This document shows, in pieces, positions 10,010-18,514 of a DNA stretch of 25,118 bases. Positions within the stretch are counted from its first letter, which is position 1; every line of letters begins with the position of its first letter. Source of the DNA: Mycoemilia scoparia (Eukaryota > Kickxellomycota > Kickxellomycetes > Kickxellales > Kickxellaceae); the NCBI GenBank assembly GCA_027575805.1, contig JANBPU010000059.1:58814-83931 (forward strand). The letters run 5' to 3'. A program made the translations under genes and the position numbers. The notes below the pieces were generated by a model. The model made no database searches. It was not told where the DNA came from and was given only the letters and a program-made list of their open reading frames with translations.

Positions 10010-10262
10010 AATCATGCCATATCTGCTATAAGATTAAAAAAGTGTGTCATAATTTTCATTAGATTAAATTATGCATGTCAAATTTGTCACATATTTTGAA
10101 GGTACATACACTGCACACATGTCATTTCTGTCACTTCACTTATAAACATTTTTAGAGGGTGTGTCATTTCTGTTAATCTTTTGCTTAATCAGTGTCACAT
10201 ATGTCTAAAAATTAAAAAATCGTGCCATTTTTGTCCATTGTTTAAATTATTATGATATTTAT
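10010..10262. repeat. MULE subterminal repeat array
   Basis: About seven degenerate units of the form (A/G)TG(T/C)CAttTnTGTC recur every 25-45 bp: near 10014, 10043, 10074, 10118, 10161, 10192 and 10221. They lie just outside the 5' end of the transposase pseudogene. Subterminal repeats of this sort are typical of MULE ends. I could not define a terminal inverted repeat, since the other MULE end is lost. Confidence 0.55.
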
Positions 10263-10273
10263 GTCTTTGCCCC

Positions 10274-10393
10274 ATATGGATCATAATTTTTGAAGGGTGA
10301 AAGTTCACTAGTAAAACTGGACATCCATTTGGCTGTGATTCCCCTATAATAAGTGGTCCCCAAAATTCACCCTTCAAAAATTATTGCCCATAT
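10274..10393. mobile_element. MITE family A, copy 2 (~120 bp)
   Basis: This is the reverse-orientation copy of 6241-6362, with the same ATAT boundaries, the same TAATTTTTGAAGGGT ends and the core tag GGACATCCATTTGGCTG. The terminal ~20 bp are nearly identical in both copies while the middle diverges. It abuts both the MULE subterminal array and the 152-bp repeat that follows. Confidence 0.87.
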
Positions 10394-10397
10394 TTCA

Positions 10398-10549
10398 GAG
10401 CTCCTGTTTCATGGGATCCACTCACGATTCATTCAATGTCTTCATTTTGGAAAACACTGGCTCAATATTGACTACGTTTTATGGAAACCTTGCTTGATAG
10501 CATTATCAGTCTGTCTGATGCTTATCAAGTGTTTATATTCAACTTTGGT
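10398..10549 (+). repeat. 152-bp dispersed repeat R, copy A
   Basis: By eye it is identical to the reverse complement of 23722-23873 at 149 of 152 positions; the three differences are all transitions. Both copies start at GAGCTC and end at ACTTTGGT, and the flanks are unrelated. No terminal inverted repeats, poly-A tail or target duplication are visible. An open frame crosses it, but copy B does not support a shared protein beyond the repeat, so I call it an unclassified repeat. Confidence 0.8.
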
Positions 10550-11934
10550 AATTCTGGCAATTGTGATATTTTTGTCAAATCGATCACCAATTCATAAAAA
10601 TTTACATGACTTTGTATAAATAACTATTATTATCTATCATGATAAAACCTTGTTAAAAAGCAAGTATTGATGTAGATCATAAATTGCGGGCACTTGTCCA
10701 AGATTCTGTCAAGTATTTTTAAAGCAACTGACAAAGTGACTGTTGCTTTGTGAGTGGTATTTTCCAAATCAGAGTTGACAAAGCAAAAGTTTCAGTCATG
10801 TTTTTAGAAACAGCTTCAGACACATTCAGCTTGTTGCCATCCAACCATATATATATTCGTTTTCTTCAAGTTTACTGTTATGGCTAGTCATGACATGAAA
10901 TTATATAAACAAATGCTTTTAAGTACTTGTCGTATAGTTTTCGAGGTTTGTTTTGGCAAGAGACCTTTGCATTTTCACTTTGTTGCTGTGTCATAAATGA
11001 AATTCAACCATATATGTTTGACGTCGGTGTGTAAAGACAATGGTGATATTTCAGAAAGTTTTTGGTGGTAAACGATTACTCTTGTGGATCTAATCCAGTT
11101 TTGGAATGCCACAATATTTGGTGGATAATGTTATTTATTTTCAAAATATATGGCAGTCTCCTTACAGAGTGGCGCTAGGATGTTCCCCTGGATACTAGCC
11201 AATAATCACTGACACTCCATCCAAGATGTATAGTTTACCTCTTTTTTACAGGGAATGTATGAGGCTATCTTTATATTCCCTCTCATTGAAGACCTTGCCA
11301 TTTGGTCGTTATTCACAATATCTTGGGTAAAAATGGCCTCAAAAGTTGTATATAGAATGACTGATGGACGACCCAATTCTGTGGGCTCCTTTTCGTCTAT
11401 CATGTATTTAATTCCAACTGAGATCTCCATATGTTTGATTGCGTGTTTACATGAATTCATAATACATAATTTTCTCATTGTCTATCTTGATTTATAAAGA
11501 ATACAACAAGAGTGCAGTTTTATCAAGTAAGACCATTGTTTAAACCACAGCAAATACGCCCCTCATCATCCACACACATATCCTCTATTTACTTTATTGC
11601 ATCTATCCTTTATACATTAGCCAATAGTATCGTGTTTTTTTAAAAATTGTTCCCAACTTTAGTAGTACCTTTACATTGTTTATAACCTGATGGATAAGCC
11701 ACAGACAGAAAAAAGAGCTGTAGGCGTCATACTTTAAATAAAGTAATCAGCCCAGAGCAACAAACGACCTGTAATTGCATCCTTTTCTTCAACCTAATTT
11801 TTAGGGACTAGCTATAGAATACGGCTTTTTCTGTTTCTAGAAAAAACTTAATCCTAAAACTTGATGACCTCGACGAATACAGCCGTCTTACACCGCTTCC
11901 AACATCATATTGACTATTGAGCTTGGCACATACC
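10550..11934. other. Intergenic region upstream of the MFS transporter
   Basis: About 1.4 kb with AT-rich, low-information sequence. Apart from the open frame noted at 11206-11478 I see no gene, RNA gene or recognisable repeat. A plausible core promoter for the MFS gene lies within the last 200 bp, but there is no clear TATA box. Confidence 0.4.
11206..11478 (-). CDS. Possible small hypothetical gene
   Basis: This 90-codon open frame begins with a true ATG (MRKLCIMNSC). It reads like a folded protein in its middle (GRPSVILYTTFEAIFTQDIV, SSMRGNIKIASYIP) rather than low-complexity AT translation. A good donor (GAG/gtaaac, near 11244) followed by an acceptor (ctag, near 11200) could replace the last 12 residues with a short tail. 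I do not recognise a family. A competing plus-strand frame (11255-11497) covers the same DNA, so this could also be chance or an old gene remnant. Confidence 0.25.
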   Translation of the reverse strand: MRKLCIMNSCKHAIKHMEISVGIKYMIDEKEPTELGRPSVILYTTFEAIFTQDIVNNDQMARSSMRGNIKIASYIPCKKEVNYTSWMECQ

Positions 11935-13710
11935 ATGGATACCAACATGTTTGATTCTTTAAAGGATAATCATGCAGAAAATCTAAACTTCGAAAACTAT
12001 ATTGGCGTGGAGAGACAGAGTCTAAAGATGGGCAGCGACGATAAACTTGGGACCCGCGAGTCTCTCGAGTCATCTGATCACAGCAATAGAGAAAAGCAAG
12101 GACAGCACGAAGAATATGCCATGTGTGGCGATACAAACTTGCTTGGGCAGCCAAAATGGAATATCATTAGTCTATCAACCACCTTTATAGGGCTTGGCCT
12201 TGGAATGCTCCTTGTATGTTCAGCAGAAACGATCGCAAACATGCAAATGGTTAAACTAAAGGCTCTGTACGATTCCACTATATCTTCGGTATGGTTGGAG
12301 GCAGGGTTTCTGCTTACCTGTGTAATGATTCAGCCAATATACATCAAGCTTGCTGAAGAGTTTGGTCGGGTAAGACCATTGTATGGTGCAATGGCCATAT
12401 TCATAGTATTCTCGATAGTAATCGGTGCTGCCAATAGCATGGAGCTCCTTGTAGCCGGAAGAGTTCTTCAGGGTATTGGTGGTGCGGGGATTATGCCCCT
12501 CACCTTGGTAGTACTGACTGATATTACCACTATAAGCCAAAGAGGAGTATGGATCAACTTTCTTGGAATGGCCATCATTCTCGGAAAATGGACTGGACCC
12601 ATGCTTGGCGCGTTGGCTTACGAGAATTCTTTGTGGAGATGGTCATATTATGCCCCTGCAATCATCGGAGCAGTCACTGTGGTATTCATGTATTTTACTC
12701 TAGACAAGCTTCCAAAACCGCCTTCAAATGGAAGCCCAGCCAGAGGCTGGAAAGATTTCGATATCCTTGGAATCATCACTTGGTGTATTGGATCTGTGAT
12801 GTTCCTTTCGGCTCTCGTGTTAGGAGGAAACGAGTTTGAATGGAGCTCAGCCATTGTTGTTTGCCTGTTGGTATTTGGTCTCCTGATCGTTGCTGGTTTC
12901 TTTTTCATAGAGTGGAAGGTGGCCTCATGGCCCATGATTCCACTGAAAACTCTCCGTACGCTCCGATCCTGGCTATGTCTTGTTGCATCATTCTTTGCGG
13001 GAATGTGCATGTATACAAGCATATTTTTTATTCCATACTATTACAGCACTATACACTCGTATGATGGATCGAAGGCTGGTCTACAGCTCATGTGGTACAT
13101 CTTGGGAGGTTGCGTTGGATCATTGATGGCCGGTTTCATTACATCTCGATTCGGACACTATTACTATCTCAACCTCAGCGGACTTGGACTGCTTATCATA
13201 GGAAATGGGCTCAACTATAGGTGGGACCAAACTAACCAAAAAGTATACTACCCAGCCTGCCAGGTCATATCAGGATTGGGGCTTGGGTTATGTATTCAGC
13301 AGATGCTTCTTGCTGCCCAGGTCAATATCAGCCCTGTTGACATTGCTACAGTAACCACCATGGTAGATTATGCACGAACTTTTGGCGGAATGGTTGGTTT
13401 GATCATTGGAGAATCGCTACTCAAGAACCAAATTTACAATAAAGTCGTTCCTACCCTTGGAGACATTCCTCTACTAAATCTTCGCTCCACGGAAAAATCA
13501 CACTCAGAAAAGTACACTAGTTTAAAGAACATCGACTTCCTTAGCGTCGGAAAGTCAATTCCTGCATTTCGCGCAGCATTTCCCGAAGTTATTGAAAAGG
13601 CTTTAATTGAGGGAGCCGAGGGATTTTCTCACATAACTTTGGTAAACATAATCTCTGCTGGAATTGCATTCATACTCTGTCTGTTTATTAAACAAATCAC
13701 GCAGAAATAG
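11935..13710 (+). CDS. MFS transporter, DHA2 (14-TM drug:H+ antiporter) type
   Basis: This is a single-exon gene of 591 residues and a predicted multi-pass membrane exporter. A hydrophilic, charged N-terminal tail of ~75 residues precedes the first membrane segment (IISLSTTFIGLGLGMLLV). Family motifs include a motif-A-like loop KLAEEFGRVRP, RVLQGIGGAGIMPLTLVVLTDI, and motif C, GKWTGPMLGALA, followed by WRWSYY, which is typical of DHA2 proteins. The C-terminal half has further hydrophobic segments up to FILCLFIKQ. The frame is open six codons upstream from a TTG, but the first ATG (ACCATGG context) is at 11935 and is chosen. Fungal DHA2 members export drugs or toxic metabolites or move basic amino acids into the vacuole; the substrate cannot be told here. 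It stands alone, with no biosynthetic cluster around it. Confidence 0.88.
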   Translation: MDTNMFDSLKDNHAENLNFENYIGVERQSLKMGSDDKLGTRESLESSDHSNREKQGQHEEYAMCGDTNLLGQPKWNIISLSTTFIGLGLGMLLVCSAETIANMQMVKLKALYDSTISSVWLEAGFLLTCVMIQPIYIKLAEEFGRVRPLYGAMAIFIVFSIVIGAANSMELLVAGRVLQGIGGAGIMPLTLVVLTDITTISQRGVWINFLGMAIILGKWTGPMLGALAYENSLWRWSYYAPAIIGAVTVVFMYFTLDKLPKPPSNGSPARGWKDFDILGIITWCIGSVMFLSALVLGGNEFEWSSAIVVCLLVFGLLIVAGFFFIEWKVASWPMIPLKTLRTLRSWLCLVASFFAGMCMYTSIFFIPYYYSTIHSYDGSKAGLQLMWYILGGCVGSLMAGFITSRFGHYYYLNLSGLGLLIIGNGLNYRWDQTNQKVYYPACQVISGLGLGLCIQQMLLAAQVNISPVDIATVTTMVDYARTFGGMVGLIIGESLLKNQIYNKVVPTLGDIPLLNLRSTEKSHSEKYTSLKNIDFLSVGKSIPAFRAAFPEVIEKALIEGAEGFSHITLVNIISAGIAFILCLFIKQITQK

Positions 13711-14118
13711 ATACAGAGCAATGCAAATTAATTTGGCCATTTTGGTTCCAATGTTATAGAGATTATCAACGGTACATTTTCATTAATATTTTCCATATAA
13801 CAGCTATGATAATGATAATAATAACAATAGCAGTCTTTATGCAAATTCTAGAGAGTGCTTATTTAGTCCAATGAAGCTTTTAGAACCCATAAAAATATCA
13901 AGGCGATCAAACCAAAAAATAGTTTTAAAGAAACTATTAATGGCTTGAACTTACATACATGGTGGATCGACATAAGGGAAAGCCAAACCCCAGAGTTTAA
14001 ATCAATACAAAATCTTCATATCCTTTACCGCAACTTATTAGGGTTCCCTACGACCCTACCATCATAATCCACGAAACTTTCCCCATTCAAAAAGCACAAT
14101 AATAAAAGCATACAAACT
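13711..14118. other. MFS-methyltransferase intergenic gap
   Basis: 408 bp of AT-rich spacer holding the MFS 3' region and the next gene's promoter. There is a short ATA/ATAATG-rich patch near 13805-13830. No gene or repeat element was recognised. Confidence 0.4.
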
Positions 14119-15507
14119 ATGGCGGAAAGCCAACCCGAAAATACTGTCTTATCACCTCCAAGGTTCTTAAAATCAGAATATCCGGAAAATGTACTTGTTG
14201 GTACTGTATTTGAGATACAGCGCCTATTAGATGAGAAGCGTGGTATTTCCAACAGCCGTAAATATAATGACGGTCAATACAACCAAGAGTGTAAACTATG
14301 GCCAGAAAACAATCTTCCTAGGTACATGTGGGATTTCGATGATAATGTGGAACGAAAATGGTGTGTCCAGTGGCTTCAGAACCTTATCAAGTTTGGTACC
14401 AATCAAATGTGCGAATGTTCATGCCAAGATCCGGATGATCCTGCTGGTGCAGATGATTGTGGGAATCGGTGGACGTGGGAAAGTTTGGTTGACCAGGCCG
14501 TTGTTGTGCTATCCGAGTTGTGTGGAAAGGGAGCATCTGGGGCAGTTTCAAGGGGTTTGAGATTTTGGAGTATTGAGGATGGCCAAGAGAATGTAAAAGC
14601 TGTCGCATTTGATGTTACTATTCATGAACCAAGTTTCATAGAAGCCGATGTGGGATGTCAAACGTGGGGATCATCCATCCTATTTTCAAATCGTATTGCT
14701 CGTGGTGAAATAAACTTGTCAAAGCATCACCATGTTTTGGAATTGGGGAGTGGAACGGGCCTGTGTGGGCTAGTAACAGGAATGGTGGCCAAGAAAAGAA
14801 ACTGGAAAAATCTTAAGCTGACCATGACAGATTACTTACCATCGCTTTTGAGCTCAATTAACAAAAGCTTATCAGTCAATAATATCAATAAAATGGGCTC
14901 AACCAATGTATCAGGACCTACCATTGATCTCAAACTATTAGATTGGTTCAAGGTTCATGAAAAATCAAAAGAGTCTGAGCGTGGTGAGGAGGCATTAGAA
15001 AAGGACAGAGTTGATGACATCTCTCCACCAGTTTCTAATTATCTAGACGTTAATGTCAGTACTGACTTTGAAACTAACGGGCGAGATGATGGTCCAAAGA
15101 GATCGTTTTCCGAATTGGATATACCTGCACACAAAGGAAAATATTCCACAATAATCGCAGCGGATGTGTTGTATGAGATCCAACATGCAATGGTAATTCC
15201 ACAGATCATAAACTATTTTCTGTTTAATGACACAAAAGACAAGCCAGACCATGACCAGTCCCAGGCAATTGTTGTTGCGCCACTCAGACCAACCCACATG
15301 AAAGAGATTGATATATTTGAACATGAAATGCAAAAAGTCGGGTTAAGGATCAAATACAAAGTAACAACCACAATAAAGCAAGACTTTGACTGTTGGCTTG
15401 GGTGTTTACCAGCTGAAACTGGCTATAAAATAAAAAACAGCGTACAAATAAATGACTTTGACGACACTGTAGAATATAATTTTTGGGTATGGGTTAGACG
15501 TAGTTAA
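14119..15507 (+). CDS. Class I SAM-dependent protein-lysine methyltransferase (METTL21/EFM2-like)
   Basis: A single-exon protein of 462 residues belonging to the Methyltransf_16 type of seven-beta-strand enzymes, which methylate lysines on translation factors and chaperones. The N-terminal ~170 residues are a family-specific extension. The core has QTWGSSILFSN (about 181-191), the SAM-binding motif LELGSGTGLCG (207-217), an acidic motif TDY (237-239) followed by SINKSLSVNN, LLDW (273-276), and the post-II motif IIAADVLYEIQHA (345-357). A charged, low-complexity insert of ~60 residues sits between LLDW and that motif. The AADVLYEIQHA form resembles fungal EFM2-type (eEF2 lysine) enzymes, but the target is inferred only. 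The ATG is the first in frame and follows an A-rich leader. Confidence 0.8.
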   Translation: MAESQPENTVLSPPRFLKSEYPENVLVGTVFEIQRLLDEKRGISNSRKYNDGQYNQECKLWPENNLPRYMWDFDDNVERKWCVQWLQNLIKFGTNQMCECSCQDPDDPAGADDCGNRWTWESLVDQAVVVLSELCGKGASGAVSRGLRFWSIEDGQENVKAVAFDVTIHEPSFIEADVGCQTWGSSILFSNRIARGEINLSKHHHVLELGSGTGLCGLVTGMVAKKRNWKNLKLTMTDYLPSLLSSINKSLSVNNINKMGSTNVSGPTIDLKLLDWFKVHEKSKESERGEEALEKDRVDDISPPVSNYLDVNVSTDFETNGRDDGPKRSFSELDIPAHKGKYSTIIAADVLYEIQHAMVIPQIINYFLFNDTKDKPDHDQSQAIVVAPLRPTHMKEIDIFEHEMQKVGLRIKYKVTTTIKQDFDCWLGCLPAETGYKIKNSVQINDFDDTVEYNFWVWVRRS

Positions 15508-15549
15508 GAGCTATTCTTGATATATTTTTCGGTTTTTGTGGAGACATTG

Positions 15550-16078
15550 CTATGGCTCTGGTGGCACAAGCCCAGGGCGTAGCGTATAATATACAATACT
15601 GCTATCATCATCAACGATCGCTAGTGTGAACTCATTGTGGTTGTCAATTATACCAGCTTCTATTAAATTGTTATAGCGTGATAAAGTCCAATTGGTAGTC
15701 GATTTAATTGGAATATATACTTTATTTGGGCTGTTCTTTTGCACGAATACTGGGTGCCCACCAAGCTGCTTTTCAGATACCAGTTTGTCTTGATCTACAT
15801 AAAGACATTCGAGAGCTTTGTGTATTAGCAAAAACTACTCCATATTGTGCCGGGGCACTTGATAAATATATATCGTGGTTTTTTACTTGCTGTATACGAG
15901 GTCAATGTATGTTTGGAATATTGCGCTTGATAAGTATGGAAATGCTTGGCATGTCTTGGAGATGTCTTGGTACTACAAATGCCAGGTAATGAATTATTAC
16001 AATTAGTAGCCTCTCTTTTAGTATCAATGACCGATCACCCATGTGTGGCCTAATGCTTACCTTTGGATGAAATTCCAT
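15550..16078 (-). CDS. SEN15: tRNA-splicing endonuclease subunit SEN15
   Basis: SEN15 is a structural subunit of the heterotetrameric enzyme that excises introns from pre-tRNAs. The C-terminal exon is clear: VYIPIKSTTNWTLSRYNNLIEAG then FTLAIVDDDSSIVYYTLRPGLVPPEP, matching the conserved Sen15 end (LAIV-D-DS-VYY-L--G---P). My model has exons 16078-16061 (MEFHPK), 15972-15898 (YQDISK...TYIDL) and 15834-15550, giving 125 residues, close to the ~128 of the yeast protein. The HPKY and YIDL stretches match the human protein's start and helix. The second intron is the weak point: a donor 12 bp further on would preserve YIDLVYSK, as the family prefers, but does not keep the frame with exon 3. The stop lies 43 bp from that of the convergent methyltransferase. 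Confidence 0.72.
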
Positions 16079-16372
16079 TTTTTGATCTAAAAGTATTGTA
16101 TGATAAATGAAAGTCTGTCCTGTCTTCTACTAAAAAAACAAACTATCCAACAAAGCAGCCATAGTAATTTAACTTGCCAAACGGGTTGGAATTGTGGGTC
16201 AAAATCACCAGATCACCAGAACTGATCAGAAAAAAATGTTAGGATTGATGAAAGTTTATTTGTACCACTAAACAACCACACTTTAATATCCAAAAACTTT
16301 CTTTTAATAACTCTACAAAAACAATACTACTCTATATACACATCACAGCGCACCATTAAAAACTAAACAAAA
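16079..16372. promoter_or_regulatory. Divergent SEN15/NOL10 promoter region
   Basis: A 294-bp gap between two divergent RNA-processing genes, small enough to be a shared promoter. A direct duplication of ATCACCAG occurs at 16205-16220. The leader before NOL10 is pyrimidine-poor and ends AACAAAAATGG. No clear TATA box was seen. Confidence 0.4.
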
Positions 16373-18166
16373 ATGGTGTTGCAGGTATCTAATGCCAATA
16401 ATGTGCAAGTATATACGGTCAGTGGCTCGAATTTAAGCCGGAAAATCCCAGACTGGCTAGCTCGGCGCAGAAAGAAGGAACTAAAGCAGGATGTCGACTG
16501 GCAGACTCGTATTGAACTGATACAAGACTTTGAATTTCCAGAAGCATCCAACCGCATAAAGGTCACGCCCGATGGAGAGTTTATCATGGCAACAGGTGTT
16601 TATAAACCACAAATTCGGGTTTATGAGTGTTCGCAGCTGACTATGAAATTCGACAGACACACAGACTGCGAAAATGTCAACTTCATTGTATTATCAGATG
16701 ATTGGACTAAAAGTGTCCACTTACAAAACGACAGAACTATTGAATTTCATAACGAAGGCCAGATGCACTATAGAGCAAGAATTCCAAAGTTTGGCCGCGA
16801 TTTGACGTACCACTATCCATCCTGCGATCTTCTGGTGGTTGGCGCATCGTCAGAAGTCTACAGGCTTAACCTCGATCAAGGAAGGTTCCTTAATCCTTTG
16901 GCTACTAGCAGTAGCAGTGGAATAAACGTATGTTCAGTCAACCCTGCACATCAGCTGTGGGGGTTTGGCCTTGAAGATGGTGCTGTTGAATTCTGGGATC
17001 CAAGATCGAGAGGAAAAGTTGGACTTCTGGAACCTTCCGTCACTGGTCTTTTAGACACAACACCAGGAACAAGGGCAGGATTTGAGATCAGTGCCTTGCA
17101 GTATCGCAAAGATGGTCTTGGTGTTGCTGTTGGTACTTCGAGTGGCCATACATTATTATATGACCTCCGTCAAGCACGACCATGGCACATAAAAGACCAG
17201 CAGTACGGGCTTCCCATTAAGCGGATCCAGTGGATCGAGCCTCACACATCAGCATCAGATGTCGGAACCGGCGCAGTTACTGTTTTGAGTAGCGACTCCA
17301 AGATTATAAAGCTTTGGAATGCCGATAATGGAAAGGCAATCACATCAATTGAACCGCCAAATGACATAAATGATGTTGCCGTGTATCCAAATTCTGGATT
17401 AATAATGGTCGCAAATGAGGGGATCGAGATCCACTCATTCTATGTACCGAAGCTTGGTCCTGCTCCTCGCTGGGCATCATTCCTCGAAAACATCACAGAA
17501 GAAATGGAGGAAAACCCACAGCAGAATATCTACGATGACTACCGCTTCGTTACCAGAAGGGAGCTTGAGGCACTCAGTTTGGAGCACCTTATTGGAACCA
17601 ACCTACTCAAACCATACATGCATGGATTCTTTGTTGACCTTCGTCTGTATGACCGTGCTAAGGCCATTGCTAATCCATTCGCATATGAAGAGTATCGTAT
17701 GAAGGCTGTCAAGGCCAAGATTGAAAAAGATAGGGCTAGTAGAATCAGAGCTACTACCAAACTGCCCAAGGTTAACCGTGTCCTTGCACAGCGCCTATTG
17801 GCTCAAGAGCGCAAAGAAAAGGTCAAGCAGAAGCAAAAGGAGAAGAAGGCGGCTGAAGCTGAAGTCAAAGAGACTGAAAGCGAGACTATCACAAAGACCA
17901 AGAAGAAGCCCACAATATCAGAGGTCCTTCATGACGACCGTTTCAAGAGTATGTTTGAAGATCCTGAATTCGAAATCGATGAAGATACCATTGAATATCA
18001 GCTTCTGCACCCCACACGGAGTAAGAAAGATCTTGAGCGGCAGAGACAATATGATAGCGATGACTCTAGCCAAGATGACCAAGCTATTGATACTAGAGGG
18101 TTTATGGAAGAAGACAACAGTGACCAAGAATCTGAATCAGACTCTGATAAAGAGTTTTATAGTTAG
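16373..18166 (+). CDS. ENP2: Nucleolar protein 10 / ENP2 (WD40, SSU processome)
   Basis: A single-exon gene of 597 residues. ENP2 (NOL10 in animals) is a nucleolar WD40 protein of the SSU processome required for 18S rRNA maturation. Recognition is firm: the N-terminal block LPDWL-like KIPDWLARRRKKELKQD, RIELIQDFEFPEASNRIKVT, ATGVYKPQIRVYE, ILSDDWTK, IPKFGRDLTYHYPSCDLLVVG, ASSEVYRLNLDQGRFLNPL, then GFGLEDGAVEFWDPR, SDSKIIKLWN and the C-terminal NUC153-type segment DDRFKSMFEDPEFEIDEDTIEY. Around residues 460-520 is a very Lys/Arg/Glu-rich coiled stretch, and the last ~50 residues are an acidic Ser/Asp tail, both usual for the family. The first ATG follows an A-rich leader. There is no disruption. 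Confidence 0.95.
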   Translation: MVLQVSNANNVQVYTVSGSNLSRKIPDWLARRRKKELKQDVDWQTRIELIQDFEFPEASNRIKVTPDGEFIMATGVYKPQIRVYECSQLTMKFDRHTDCENVNFIVLSDDWTKSVHLQNDRTIEFHNEGQMHYRARIPKFGRDLTYHYPSCDLLVVGASSEVYRLNLDQGRFLNPLATSSSSGINVCSVNPAHQLWGFGLEDGAVEFWDPRSRGKVGLLEPSVTGLLDTTPGTRAGFEISALQYRKDGLGVAVGTSSGHTLLYDLRQARPWHIKDQQYGLPIKRIQWIEPHTSASDVGTGAVTVLSSDSKIIKLWNADNGKAITSIEPPNDINDVAVYPNSGLIMVANEGIEIHSFYVPKLGPAPRWASFLENITEEMEENPQQNIYDDYRFVTRRELEALSLEHLIGTNLLKPYMHGFFVDLRLYDRAKAIANPFAYEEYRMKAVKAKIEKDRASRIRATTKLPKVNRVLAQRLLAQERKEKVKQKQKEKKAAEAEVKETESETITKTKKKPTISEVLHDDRFKSMFEDPEFEIDEDTIEYQLLHPTRSKKDLERQRQYDSDDSSQDDQAIDTRGFMEEDNSDQESESDSDKEFYS

Positions 18167-18514
18167 ATTAAAAGACTTGGTAGCCAGGGTTAGATGCAGC
18201 CCTATTATTACTATTGGTCATCCAAAACTATTTGGTTTGTAGTATTCTTTTTGAAAAAAATATTGTTATGATTTGAAGCCTTTTTGCATTATCGTGTGGA
18301 ATAATAATGAGCAAAATGTTAGTCCAGGTTATTTTACCTATTGGTGAAAAGTTGCTTTACAGCATTTCTACAACCCATAAATCATTTGTTTCTAAATGCA
18401 AGTCATATAAATTTAATGGTTTCAAATGCATCTGCTGATAGCTTTATTGTTTCTGTTTTATCTGCTGTTTAACAAAGACTAAATTTTCCTATTTAGATAA
18501 CTGTAAATTATATC
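18167..18514. other. ENP2-BSD gene intergenic gap
   Basis: 348 bp holding the 3' end of ENP2 and the leader of the next gene on the same strand. AT-rich; no repeats, RNA genes or clear promoter boxes seen. Confidence 0.4.

Noticed and set aside
10353..10619. Open frame across MITE copy 2 and repeat R copy A
   Set aside because: It starts inside a MITE end and runs through a dispersed repeat into unrelated flank; copy B of the repeat carries a different continuation.
17721..18242. 173-codon overlapping frame in the 3' end of ENP2
   Set aside because: It is Lys/Arg/Ser-rich because it reads the Lys/Glu-rich ENP2 tail out of frame.
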